Below, in pieces: positions 17,263 to 26,901 of a stretch of DNA of 62,748 nt (positions are counted from its first letter, which is position 1; each line of letters begins with the position of its first letter). The position numbers were made by a program, and so were the translations under genes. Where the stretch lies: NCBI GenBank assembly GCA_910579935.1, contig CAJTVQ010000022.1, positions 1 to 62,748 of the forward strand, in the 5' to 3' direction. This stretch comes from an uncultured Lachnospiraceae bacterium. Its GTDB lineage: Bacteria > Bacillota > Clostridia > Lachnospirales > Lachnospiraceae. Below the pieces are notes generated by a model that had not been told where the DNA came from, did no database searches, and saw nothing but the letters and a program-made list of their open reading frames with translations.

Positions 17263-18525
17263 TTATTGAACAAGCCCCTCAAACTTCTTCGATATTTCCT
17301 CATACTGCTGTTTAATATTCAGGTACAGCCCTACGGTTTCCCCTTTCTGTTCCTCATATTTCTTAATGACCGAGTCATAGTTGCGCATCAGACAATCCAC
17401 CGTACTTTTGCTGATTTTATGATTGTCCGCATCCTCGTTCAAAATTTTCTTGATCAAATCGCTGTCAAAAGAATCCTTATAACTCCGCTTTCCGTACAGT
17501 GCGCTCAGAATATCCGCCACAGCCACAATCTGCTGCGGAAGTGTCAGCTCCTTTTCCGTCAGCCCTCTGTGATATCCGCTCCCGTCCAGTTTTTCATGAT
17601 GCCGGACTGCAATCTGAAGCACGTCATTATTCACCAGCCCTGACAGGATCATCTCCGTGATTTGCACATGCGCTTTCATGATCCGCATCTCTTCGTCACT
17701 CAGCCTGCCCGTGGACTCCAGAATATTCAGCGGGATGGCAATTTTTCCCAGATCATGCAGCAGCGCGCCGTAATACAGGTCTCTCAGTTCCCTCGCGCCT
17801 ATCCTCATCAGCCGTCCCAGCTGTTCCGCGAAATTTACCGTTGACATAGTATGCACAACCGTATGCTCGCTTCTGAAATCGATGGTGTAAACCAGCATTT
17901 CCAAAAAACCCTTTTTATATTTCTCCGAAAAGATCTGCTTGGAAAGCATCTGCGTCAATTCATCCTGGTAAGAACCGTCCGCCAGATTGGCCATGATCCC
18001 ATAGCGCTTCTCCGCCCGCATGAACAGATCCATTGCCTGCCCGGAAAATTTGATATCCCGGTACCTTGTGAAATAATCCGGTTCCATGGAAGCTACTTTC
18101 CGGCGCATGAAATTATCCATCTTGTCCGCCAGCGCCAGACATTCCGTCACATGCTCATATTTACTCTTCACCAGCCCGTACCGGTTATAGTCCAGATGAT
18201 GATAAAGCACGACCTCCGCCCGTTCCCCAATGGGCGACAGATATTTCAGGAAAAGGAAGCCGTAAATCGAATGGGACCAAAAAATATCCTCCGTCTCAAA
18301 ATCCGCCACATTATTCAGTCCCTCTTCCCGATACAGCCCGATATCATGCAAAATTCCCAGCATCGTATAATCCAGCAGTTCCTGCTCTGAATATTTCTGT
18401 TCATACTCCAACATCTTATAGAGCATGTACCCTACAATTTCCCCATGCACCACGATATTTGAATTAATAACTCCCAATGTCCTGCGAATAATTGCATTCA
18501 CATTCTGACTGCTGATAACACTCAT
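17263..18525 (-). CDS. HD-GYP-type phosphohydrolase
   Basis: A 420-aa soluble protein with two HD-like regions. The N-terminal one has LGILHDIGLYREEG. The C-terminal one has the full HD-GYP signature: LLHDLGKIAIP and later AVRHHEKLDGSGYH. The last motif is GYH instead of GYP. HD-GYP proteins hydrolyse cyclic di-GMP or related dinucleotides, so a signalling phosphodiesterase role is inferred. The ribosome site GGAGG is strong. The gene starts 14 bases after a small unknown gene (18540-18923), forming a two-gene unit. A PilZ protein at 48439-48807 shows that c-di-GMP signalling exists in this genome. Confidence 0.88.
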   Translation of the reverse strand: MSVISSQNVNAIIRRTLGVINSNIVVHGEIVGYMLYKMLEYEQKYSEQELLDYTMLGILHDIGLYREEGLNNVADFETEDIFWSHSIYGFLFLKYLSPIGERAEVVLYHHLDYNRYGLVKSKYEHVTECLALADKMDNFMRRKVASMEPDYFTRYRDIKFSGQAMDLFMRAEKRYGIMANLADGSYQDELTQMLSKQIFSEKYKKGFLEMLVYTIDFRSEHTVVHTMSTVNFAEQLGRLMRIGARELRDLYYGALLHDLGKIAIPLNILESTGRLSDEEMRIMKAHVQITEMILSGLVNNDVLQIAVRHHEKLDGSGYHRGLTEKELTLPQQIVAVADILSALYGKRSYKDSFDSDLIKKILNEDADNHKISKSTVDCLMRNYDSVIKKYEEQKGETVGLYLNIKQQYEEISKKFEGLVQ

Positions 18526-18539
18526 CTATTGTCCTCCAT

Positions 18540-18923
18540 TTAGTATTTTCCCGGATAATCCGTTCCTGTCTCCGACTGCATCAGCATCTTATACCGGTCC
18601 GGCTGTTGTTTCATCTTCAATAACGTGTCAAAGGCACGAAGAATCATCTTACTGCTGTTATCCTTCATCTCATATTTTCCACGGTCCATCTCTGCTTTAA
18701 AATGATCCATCTGCCATACCATAACATCAATTACCGTGTATCCGTCTACCTTCATCTTACAGAGAAAATCTCCCGTTTCCATATAATAGGCAAACTCCTG
18801 CGCGGCTTCCGGCTCTTCCAAAAGCGCTTCGGCCAGTGCTTTCAGAAAGACCTCCCCCTCCTTCGCGCTTTCTCCAAGCGTCCGTATCCACTGTTCTATT
18901 TCTTTCCTGCCATATGTATCCAT
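18540..18923 (-). CDS. conserved-looking hypothetical protein (127 aa)
   Basis: I do not recognise the family. The product is acidic, predicted all-helical, without membrane segments. It is rich in Glu, Met and Lys, with a Tyr/Asp-rich C terminus (GTDYPGKY). It lies immediately upstream of the HD-GYP-like gene (14-base gap) on the same strand. It may be an adaptor or partner of that phosphohydrolase. The next gene upstream is divergent, so this is the first gene of the unit. Confidence 0.7.
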   Translation of the reverse strand: MDTYGRKEIEQWIRTLGESAKEGEVFLKALAEALLEEPEAAQEFAYYMETGDFLCKMKVDGYTVIDVMVWQMDHFKAEMDRGKYEMKDNSSKMILRAFDTLLKMKQQPDRYKMLMQSETGTDYPGKY

Positions 18924-19049
18924 TTACGTGCATTCCTTTTTTTACCCTGTCCTGAAATTCCTTCCTAAAATAATATCTTACCAAAAGGAAACATATATTA
19001 CAAGTCACTCTTATATATTAGAAATAAAGAAACAGGAGGATATGCCTTC

Positions 19050-20351
19050 TTGAAACTTATAAATGCTCTCAATGACTTTTTATGGAACTGCCCGCTGCTG
19101 TTTCTGCTGATGGGCACCCACCTTTTCTTTACGATGAAACTCCGCGTCCCGCAGCGCCATATCGGAAAAGCCCTGCGGCTCTCCGTTACGCCGGAACGCG
19201 GCACGGACAAAACCTCCCCGAACTTATCGGCCTTCGGCGCCCTGGCAACTACCCTTGCAGCGACCCTCGGCACGGGAAATATCATCGGTGTCTCTACCGC
19301 CGTAGCCTTGGGCGGCCCCGGCGCAGTCTTTTGGTGCTGGCTCACCGGCCTTCTCGGCATGGCCACATCCTATGCGGAATGCTACCTGAGTGTCCTGTTC
19401 CGTGAAAAAAATAAGGAAAACCTCTATGTGGGAGGCCCCATGTATGTCCTGAAAAACGGCCTGCATAACAAACCGTTAGCCAGATTTTATGCCTTCTGCA
19501 CCGTATGCGCCGCCTTTGGCGTCGGATGTACCACACAGGCCAATTCACTGACCCAGACTACCTCTTCCACCTGGGGACTCTCTCCCCACCTGGTAGGAAT
19601 GGCGGCAGCCGTTGTCGTTGGAATGGTCATTTTGGGGGGAATCCGCTCCATCGGAAACCTGTGCATGAAAATCGTCCCTGCTCTTGGACTGCTCTATATC
19701 GGCAGCTGCATTTTCCTCTTATTCCTTAACCGGGATGTATTATTTCCTGCCCTTGGGGTCATTGCGGAACATGCGCTGATGCCTCATGCCGTTTTAGGCG
19801 GCATCACCGGCTATTCCTTAAAACATGCGGCCCGTTACGGCATCGCGCGCGGCCTTTTCACCAACGAAGCCGGCATCGGCACATCTGCCATCGCTGCCGC
19901 CTCCTCCGGTTCCGAAAGTCCCTCCAGACAGGCCTATGTATCCATGACGGCCGTATTCTGGGACACGGTGGTCATGTGCTTCCTTTCCGGTCTGGTCATC
20001 GTCGCCAATATGCTGAAACATCCAGAATCCATTGCCCATGTAAACGAAACCGGACTTACCGACGCTGCCTTTGCTTATCTGCCCTTCGGCGGGAACCTGT
20101 TCCTTTCCCTTGCACTCACTGCCTTCGCCCTCACCACGCTGATCGGCTGGTCCTATTTCGGCGAAAAAGCCTTTTGCTTTTTATGGGGAGAACAGAATCT
20201 GAATGTTTACCGGCTGCTCTATATCGTAATGATCTATATCGGAGCCGTGATTCCCTTAAATGTGGTATGGGAATGCACTGATCTCATCAATGCTTTGATG
20301 ATACTGCCGAATGTCATTTCCCTGTTTGCCCTGCAGCGGAGGATAAAATAG
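19050..20351 (+). CDS. sodium:alanine symporter (AGCS family)
   Basis: A 433-aa membrane transporter that should import alanine or glycine with Na+. The family signature is clear: FGALATTLAATLGTGNIIGV near the N terminus, then GMATSYAECYLSV and GLFTNEAGIGTSAIAAA. About 10-11 helices are predicted and the length is normal. The start is a TTG codon at 19050, chosen because AGGAGGA lies 9 bases upstream; the ATG at 19042 runs into a stop after three codons. It stands alone. Confidence 0.93.
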   Translation: MKLINALNDFLWNCPLLFLLMGTHLFFTMKLRVPQRHIGKALRLSVTPERGTDKTSPNLSAFGALATTLAATLGTGNIIGVSTAVALGGPGAVFWCWLTGLLGMATSYAECYLSVLFREKNKENLYVGGPMYVLKNGLHNKPLARFYAFCTVCAAFGVGCTTQANSLTQTTSSTWGLSPHLVGMAAAVVVGMVILGGIRSIGNLCMKIVPALGLLYIGSCIFLLFLNRDVLFPALGVIAEHALMPHAVLGGITGYSLKHAARYGIARGLFTNEAGIGTSAIAAASSGSESPSRQAYVSMTAVFWDTVVMCFLSGLVIVANMLKHPESIAHVNETGLTDAAFAYLPFGGNLFLSLALTAFALTTLIGWSYFGEKAFCFLWGEQNLNVYRLLYIVMIYIGAVIPLNVVWECTDLINALMILPNVISLFALQRRIK

Positions 20352-20432
20352 ACTGTCCGCTTGCCATACAAGGGACAGCCTATGTCATCTTTCCTTATGA
20401 TTTCATGCCTTACGGTGATGCTTCCTGTTCCT

Positions 20433-20996
20433 TTAGTCCAAAAACTCCACTTCGCCGCTTCCGATCCGGTAAACAGCCCCGCATACCTTCAAATCGTCTT
20501 CCTCTCCGATTCCAAGGCTGTCCCTGATCATGGATACGCTTCTTTTCACATTCAGACAGCTTGCCTGCCATTCGTCCTTTTCTTCACCGATCGCCTTGCT
20601 GATCTCATCGGTAATATATTTTACGAAACCTTCCTGCGGTCCCTGTAACGCCGCGCCCACAGCGCCGCAGCGCTCATGCCCCAGTACCAGCACCAGCCTG
20701 CATCCGAGATGTTCCGCCGCATATTCCACGCTTCCCAGCTGATGGTGATCCATCACATTACCCGCCACGCGGATCACAAACAATTCACCGATTCCTGCCG
20801 AAAAAATACTTTCCGGAATCACCCGCGAATCCGAACATGCAATTACGACCGCATAAGGACTCTGTCCGTTTTCATAGGTAAACTGGCGGATTTTCGGCGA
20901 TACATCCCCCGGATTCGTCTCCGCCGTTATGTAACGCTTATTCCCTTCTTTTAATTTTTCCAATGCTTCTGCTGCTGATACATTTCCTTCGTGCAT
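20433..20996 (-). CDS. beta-class carbonic anhydrase
   Basis: A 187-aa cytoplasmic zinc enzyme interconverting CO2 and bicarbonate. The zinc and catalytic residues are visible: CSDSR (Cys, Asp, Arg) and, about 55 residues later, HERCGA (His, Cys). The start at 20996 (MHEGNVSAAEAL) is selected because GGAGGA is 5 bases upstream; a longer reading from 21065 would place that site inside the gene. It is convergent with the AGCS transporter. It probably supplies bicarbonate for carboxylations. Confidence 0.93.
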   Translation of the reverse strand: MHEGNVSAAEALEKLKEGNKRYITAETNPGDVSPKIRQFTYENGQSPYAVVIACSDSRVIPESIFSAGIGELFVIRVAGNVMDHHQLGSVEYAAEHLGCRLVLVLGHERCGAVGAALQGPQEGFVKYITDEISKAIGEEKDEWQASCLNVKRSVSMIRDSLGIGEEDDLKVCGAVYRIGSGEVEFLD

Positions 20997-21202
20997 AAAT
21001 TCCTCCATTTCTGTCTTACGACCCTGTGAAAACACGGTATGACTTTTTTCCTGTAGTTCCCCCATATACCGCGTGATTCACTTTTTTGTCCGTTTTATAT
21101 GAAGTATATCATATATTATGTAAAAATTCATCCTTTTTCCGGATTTTTGCATAGAAATCATAATCATTTCGCTGGATTGTATGTCCGGCAGGAGGACGCC
21201 CC

Positions 21203-22567
21203 CTATTCTTTCTTCAGCCGCACACTGTCTTTACCGAAAAATTCCGCCACCGCTGTATTCGGCCATTCCTCCCAGTCATCTATAATGTCATAATTAAACA
21301 GCGGCCCCGCAGAGGGCAGGGCTTCCAATTCCACATCTTTCAGATTCTCATCCAGAAGTATTTCATACCGCCTTTTTGCCGCCTCCCCGAACGCTTCTGC
21401 CTGACCGCTGACTAAATAACGGACAGTCCGTACCACAGCTGTTGTTTCATACCATTTTGGATTAACCAAAATCAATATTGCCATCGCTAATAGAACATAT
21501 ATCTTACCAGCCTCCCACTTTTCCTTAAAAATCCTGCAGTTATCTTTCCATTTATTCCCCTGTCCGTTTCCTGCCTTCACTGACAAATACCCAAACACAT
21601 ATACCATATCCAGAATCACGCTCAGTTCAAAATAGAACGAGATCAGATTAGACATCCTGCCAAAGGGCGCCCCCACACCGGCATAATAAGTCGGCGCATA
21701 CATGGCCAGATAACTGCCGAACGTCATCAGCACAAAAAGAACCGGATACCGAAAAGAAAATTCATACTGCCGTTCCGCCATCTGTGATGCCAAAAACAAA
21801 GCCGCCAGTATCATACAAATAACAAAAACCGGATTGCGCAGATATTGCATACAGACATCTTTCAGTCCGTTATGAACAGCCCTGCCAATCGCATAAAAGG
21901 CCCTGTCCACCGCAAACCCAAAACCGCTGCCTCCCCGTACCTTTGTTCCCGGCGCTTTCATATTGATGATGGCTGTTACGGTAAATACTGCCAGCGGAAC
22001 CGTCAGATACAAAGTTCTTTTCCTGAATGGTGTAAAGAAAAATAACATCACAATAAGCAGCAGCGGCAGCAGGACAACCGTAAGATAATTCCCTCCTCCT
22101 ACAAAAAATGCCGTAAACACAGCTGCAGCCAGACTGCCCTTTCTCCCTGTCATTATAAATTGCAGACTAAAACCAAGACAGAAAAGCATGACCGAATAGG
22201 CCAGCGTATATGCCACGGCCCCGTTATACCAGTAAAAAGCCTCACCGGTAGAAGGAATATACTGTATGGAAACCAAAAAATAAATCATGGTCACCACTGC
22301 ATAAACCTCTTTCTTCATTTTCAGCATTCCCACCAGTATATAGTACAGCAGAAATGCAGTGCCTCCCAGAAAAAAAGCCAGCATTATGTATGGAACAATG
22401 AAATATGCATGGATATTGAAAATCTCCGGCTCAGCATGGGGATGATTGAAAAAAGAAAAAGAACACAAAAGCCTATGGCAATTTTCCTTTCATCAAACCA
22501 TAAGCCGAATTTCCGTATACCCCCCCCCTGATTTTTTACATACTTTCTTCCGTTCGTCCACTCTCAC
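21203..22567 (-). pseudogene. decayed DUF6056-like membrane protein
   Basis: The main open frame (21203-22468, 421 aa) has about 9 membrane helices and a soluble C terminus. It resembles DUF6056 proteins (glycosyltransferase-like multipass proteins) but begins inside the protein at an unlikely TTG. A good start exists upstream: AGGAGG, then GTG at 22567. That frame passes a run of nine G (minus strand, 22520-22528) and stops soon after. In the next frame the sequence encodes FGLWFDERKIAIGFCVLFLF, a perfect first membrane helix, which returns to the main frame only by another shift in a T-rich tract near 22455. About 60 residues expected after the first helix (the usual ADDY region) also seem missing. 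I infer a pseudogene with two frameshifts and a deletion. A phase-variable first exon is the alternative. Confidence 0.6.
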
Positions 22568-22667
22568 ATTTTACCTCCTGTAAATTAAAGATAAGCCCGG
22601 CAGGCCAATGCCATCTGCCTTGTCCTGGCATGGCACTGGCCTGTCTTATGGCCGGCATCCTTCGTCT

Positions 22668-24224
22668 CTACTCCTCCAGTTTATCCACTCCGCTTAAAAC
22701 AATCGCTTCCCCTTCCTGTCCGGTAATGGAAACATTTTTCAGTTTCAGCTTCTTCACATTATTGGCCCATATTCCTTTCAGGCTGCATGGCTCCACGCCC
22801 GCCGACATGGACGGTACGTCGCATTTCGGATCTTCCGCATAAGTAACCGTAATATTCTCCATGCGGATCTCTTCAATTTTCTGCTCCGGCAATCCGTCAA
22901 AATAAGCCGCTGCCACATGGCAGTTTCTTGCGTTGATATCCTCGAAATCCATCCGCTTAATGCAGGGCGTGCGGTCATCCACCGGCATCACTTCCCTGCT
23001 CTGCACATACTCTGTTTTTCCATCCGGATCGCAGAAATAAAAACTGTTCACCACAAAAGGGGTCATCACATGATCCATATCAATTTTCTTAAAAGCGATT
23101 TTATCCAGCACTGCATCCTCGCCGCGTCCCCTTCTCGTTTTGATACGCAGCCCCCTGTCCGTATGGCGGAACAGGCATTCCTCCACCGTAAGATTCTTCA
23201 CGCCTCCTGCCATCTCGCTTCCTATGGTAACAGCTCCATGACCGTTTTCCATCAGACACTGACGGATATGGATGTTTTCCGAAGGTTTTTTATGTTTTTT
23301 GCCCATGTATATTTTACCAGACTTCACGGCGATACAGTCATCTCCGAGCGAAAAGCGCACGCCGGCGATTTCCACGTCTTTGCAGGATTCCGGGTCCAGA
23401 CCGTCCGTATTCGGCGAATCGCTTGGGTTCTCAATGATCAGATTGTAGAATTTCAAATCGTCACTGAAGTATGGATGCAGCGTCCAGGAAGGACTGTTGC
23501 AGAATTTCACGCCCTGCAGCGTAATCTTCCTGCAATGGTTAATGAAAAACATCCTCGGACGGAAGGCTCCTACCATCACTTTGGGATTCTTCCACCAGTT
23601 TTCCCTTGAGCCGCTTCCGTTTATCACGCCTTCCCCGTAGATCAGTACATGTTCCACATCAATTCCGGTGATGATTCCCGCAAACATGGGCAGCGGGTTT
23701 CCTTCCCAGCTTCCTAAATTATACTCATCCTTCTCATCATAACTCTGTATCAGGCCCGGAAGCTTCGGATAGGCAAACCGCTCCGTATCCGCCCTCAGTT
23801 CCGCTCCCTTTGCAATCTCCAGATTGATATCGCTCTTTAAGAAAAGACTGGTAATCCGGTAAATCCCTTTCGGTACCAAAACCCGGCTTTTTTTCGGGCA
23901 GGCCAGGATTGCCGCCTGTATATATTTGGTATCGTCCTGCACCCCGTCCCCTTTTGCGCCGAATTCCCGCACATTTAAAGTCACAAATTCGTAATCCGTA
24001 GTAAAATGCAGGCTCTCTTTTTCCGAACCGTCCTCTTTCTCCACCGTCACCTCATACTCCGTCTCCGGCTTCAGTCCGAACAAAGACGTGATCACCGTTT
24101 CCGCCGTTTTCACCAGTTCGCCGTTCAAGAGAATCTTATACGCCTCTTTTGTCAGATAGGTTCCCCCGTCTGCAATTTCAATCACAGCGCTTCTTGCCGA
24201 TTTCATGATCAATTTTATATCCAT
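22668..24224 (-). CDS. GH28 polygalacturonase-family hydrolase
   Basis: A 518-aa right-handed beta-helix glycoside hydrolase. The four GH28 motifs are present: NTDG (272-275), GDDC (294-297), GHG (328-330) and RIK (360-362), which include the three catalytic Asp. A short beta-sandwich (FnIII-like, about 1-80) precedes the GH28 domain. There is no signal peptide, so it should act in the cytoplasm on imported galacturonide or rhamnogalacturonide oligomers, as an exo-enzyme. It is the last gene of the pectin locus, 101 bases after GH105. Confidence 0.93.
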   Translation of the reverse strand: MDIKLIMKSARSAVIEIADGGTYLTKEAYKILLNGELVKTAETVITSLFGLKPETEYEVTVEKEDGSEKESLHFTTDYEFVTLNVREFGAKGDGVQDDTKYIQAAILACPKKSRVLVPKGIYRITSLFLKSDINLEIAKGAELRADTERFAYPKLPGLIQSYDEKDEYNLGSWEGNPLPMFAGIITGIDVEHVLIYGEGVINGSGSRENWWKNPKVMVGAFRPRMFFINHCRKITLQGVKFCNSPSWTLHPYFSDDLKFYNLIIENPSDSPNTDGLDPESCKDVEIAGVRFSLGDDCIAVKSGKIYMGKKHKKPSENIHIRQCLMENGHGAVTIGSEMAGGVKNLTVEECLFRHTDRGLRIKTRRGRGEDAVLDKIAFKKIDMDHVMTPFVVNSFYFCDPDGKTEYVQSREVMPVDDRTPCIKRMDFEDINARNCHVAAAYFDGLPEQKIEEIRMENITVTYAEDPKCDVPSMSAGVEPCSLKGIWANNVKKLKLKNVSITGQEGEAIVLSGVDKLEE

Positions 24225-24325
24225 TACGCTTCTCCTATTCCTTTCCGCATTTATCCGATTCTTTCTTTTTCTATCCTTCCCGTCTGCCGTACCGTACGGT
24301 TCCGTCTGGTATCAGGTCCGCCGCT

Positions 24326-25444
24326 TTACAGCGCTCCGTCCCGTTCCATTTCCCTCTTAAGCTGAATATACTGCGCATAGGCCATCATCAGGACGCCTGC
24401 CGCCTTCGGGTCGTCTTCCCCTGTTTTCTCGGACAGATAATAAGCTAACGAACCGTCCCGCACCGGATTATCCGCCGGCCCCAGCCCTGCCGCATGGCAG
24501 ATTCCGGTCAGATGCAGTTTTCCTTCCCTCTCCTTCAGCCGGTTCTCCATAATACTTTCCAAAATCTCCATTCCGGCGGATGCATATTTTTCCTTCAGCA
24601 GAATCCCCATCCGGCACGCTTTCAGGATGGAATATGCCACCATCAGGCTGCCCGAAGTCTCCGTATAGTTCCCCTCTGCATCGCTCCTGTCCACCACCTG
24701 CCAGAACAGCCTGCTTTCCTTATCCTGATACTTCAGGATCCCCCGCAGCACCAGCCGGTAAATATCCTCCAGTTTCCTGTACTGCTCATAAATCTCCACG
24801 CTCATCTTATCCATGACATCCACAAGCGCCATCAGATACCAGCCCATACTCCTTAACCAGAAGCTGGCCGAACATCCCGTTTCCTTATCCGCCCAAAACT
24901 GCGTCTTCGCCTCGTCATATCCATGATAGCAGAGGCCCTTTTCCGCATCGTACATATACTTCTGCACATTTTCAAACTGACGGATGATATCGTTGTATTG
25001 TTCCTTTTTATCATACTTCGTTTCGTATTCCATGTAAAAAGGCTGTGCCATATACAGACCGTCCAGCCAAATCTGCTTCGGATAAATCTCCTTATGGTAA
25101 AAGTTCCCGCACTCACATCTTGGGTGCTCCCGCAGCTGATTCATGACTGTTTCTATCGCCTTGCGGTATTTCTCATCTTTCGTCCGCTCATGCACAAAAA
25201 ACAATGCTTTTCCGCTGTTGATATTGTCGATGTTGAACCGGTTCTGGTGGGCATGGGCGATGCTGCCGTCTTCCATGATAAAATATTTGAAATAATCTTC
25301 CACGAAAGCCGCATAGTCTTCCTCTCCCGATGCCTCATACATCTGCGCCGCACCCGTCAGCACACATCCGTCCTCATAATTCCAATAATCCTTAAATCTG
25401 GCATAATCCTCCAAATAATCCCGTATAAATTTTTCTGCTTTCAT
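24326..25444 (-). CDS. GH105 unsaturated rhamnogalacturonyl hydrolase
   Basis: A 372-aa (alpha/alpha)6-barrel enzyme of the YteR/YesR type. It removes the unsaturated uronic acid left at the non-reducing end by pectate or rhamnogalacturonan lyases. The catalytic Asp is in the motif WLDGLYMAQPF (Asp128, equivalent to the key Asp of YteR). The motifs NRFNIDNINSGK and SFWLRSMGWYLMAL are typical. It has no signal peptide and so acts on imported products. It lies between the MATE and GH28 genes in the same direction. Confidence 0.92.
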   Translation of the reverse strand: MKAEKFIRDYLEDYARFKDYWNYEDGCVLTGAAQMYEASGEEDYAAFVEDYFKYFIMEDGSIAHAHQNRFNIDNINSGKALFFVHERTKDEKYRKAIETVMNQLREHPRCECGNFYHKEIYPKQIWLDGLYMAQPFYMEYETKYDKKEQYNDIIRQFENVQKYMYDAEKGLCYHGYDEAKTQFWADKETGCSASFWLRSMGWYLMALVDVMDKMSVEIYEQYRKLEDIYRLVLRGILKYQDKESRLFWQVVDRSDAEGNYTETSGSLMVAYSILKACRMGILLKEKYASAGMEILESIMENRLKEREGKLHLTGICHAAGLGPADNPVRDGSLAYYLSEKTGEDDPKAAGVLMMAYAQYIQLKREMERDGAL

Positions 25445-25525
25445 CTGTCACTCCTTATCCTCTCTGAAACCATTTCTTTTAATCCTTCTTCCCGGAAAAC
25501 CCTTCTCTTTCTCCCTGTCACCTCC

Positions 25526-26884
25526 TCAATTCTTCATCCGGCTCTTTTTCCAGTATCCTGTTTTATAGACTATATAAAGTATGACTGCCGATATCCCGTT
25601 GCTGACAACGACGGAATACCATATGCTCCTAACCCCCATCCGGAGAAGCTGCTCACACAAAAACAAAGTTGCAAACCGGAAAACCCACAGACGCGCCATT
25701 TCTACCAGCATCGTGACTTCGGTATGCCCGCTCCCCTGGAACAGGCCGATGGTGGAATTATAAACTCCGTTGGTAAAACACCAGAATGCCATAATACTCA
25801 GGAAATCAGCCGCCATCCGGACCACCTCCGCATCCTCGGAAAAAATACGGACGATTGCCGTGGATACCGGCATACGTGACAGAATCATGCCGCCTATGAA
25901 CAGGAAAACAATACTGATCTTCATGGACAGCTTATATCCCTGCTCTGCCCGTTCCGTCTGCTTCGCTCCCACATTCTGTCCGACAATGGTCGATACTGCC
26001 GAACCGATGCCGTTAGACGGCAGGGAAATGAGTCCGTTGACCTTATTCCCTATACCATAGGCCGCCATCGCCTGTGTCCCATATTTGAATACATTCTTGC
26101 TCATCAGCAGAAATCCCAGCTGAAGAGTGCTTCCCCCCACTGCCGTAGGCAGGCCGATCACGAAAATACTCCTTAATTTCTCCTTCTCGAATTTCAACGC
26201 GGAAAGTTTCAGATACACCAGTTTATTCCGGTTGTGCAGCAGGATGAACGCAATCACTGCCGGCACTGCTTTCGCCGTAATGGTCGCCAGGGCAGCGCCT
26301 GCCACGCCCAGCCGAAATACCACCATCATCAGCGGATCCAATACCATGTTTAATGAAATTCCCAATAAATTTAAGAACATGGGACGCACCGTATCCCCCT
26401 GCGCCTGGTTAATTGCCGCATAGATATTCACCATATATAAAAAGGGCATATCCAGTATCACCAGCTGCATATAAGTCTTACTGTAATCCCATGTCACCCC
26501 GTCCGCTCCCAGCCAGCTCACAATGGCAGGCGTTGCAATGCAGCATCCTGCCGCACAGACAATGGAGAAGATCATGGCACAGGCAAAAATCTGATTCGCC
26601 ATACTCCTTGCATCGTCATCCTGCTTCGCACCGATATACTGGGCGATCAGCACGGAGCCGGCCACGGTAATGCCGGTGCCGAAATTCACCACGATATTCT
26701 GCAGCGGCGTCACCAGATTAATGGCAGCCAGTTCCTCCGTCCCCAGCTTTCCCAGCCAGTAAGTATCCGTCAGATTATACATCGTCTGCAGAAAACTGTT
26801 GATCACCACAGGAATGGCAATGGACAGAATCGCATGTACCATATTCCCGCTCAAGATCAGATCCCTGTTTATTTTTTTCGTCAT
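25526..26884 (-). CDS. MATE-family transporter within pectin locus
   Basis: A 452-aa membrane protein with about 12 helices and both MATE half-repeats (NSFLQTMYNLTDTYWLGKLGTEE near residue 30; STLQLGFLLMSKNVFKYGT in the second half). It belongs to a different branch from the MATE at 8517-9863. It sits inside the pectin operon, 18 bases after the ankyrin-GH43 gene and 82 bases before GH105, so it is probably co-expressed with the sugar enzymes. It may export phenolic or other by-products of pectin breakdown; this is inference from position only. Confidence 0.9.
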   Translation of the reverse strand: MTKKINRDLILSGNMVHAILSIAIPVVINSFLQTMYNLTDTYWLGKLGTEELAAINLVTPLQNIVVNFGTGITVAGSVLIAQYIGAKQDDDARSMANQIFACAMIFSIVCAAGCCIATPAIVSWLGADGVTWDYSKTYMQLVILDMPFLYMVNIYAAINQAQGDTVRPMFLNLLGISLNMVLDPLMMVVFRLGVAGAALATITAKAVPAVIAFILLHNRNKLVYLKLSALKFEKEKLRSIFVIGLPTAVGGSTLQLGFLLMSKNVFKYGTQAMAAYGIGNKVNGLISLPSNGIGSAVSTIVGQNVGAKQTERAEQGYKLSMKISIVFLFIGGMILSRMPVSTAIVRIFSEDAEVVRMAADFLSIMAFWCFTNGVYNSTIGLFQGSGHTEVTMLVEMARLWVFRFATLFLCEQLLRMGVRSIWYSVVVSNGISAVILYIVYKTGYWKKSRMKN

Positions 26885-26901
26885 AACTGTTTTTTACCTC
26901 A

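Noticed and set aside
24923..25879. Plus-strand ORF of 318 codons
   Set aside because: It is antisense to the GH105 and MATE genes and has no recognisable domain.
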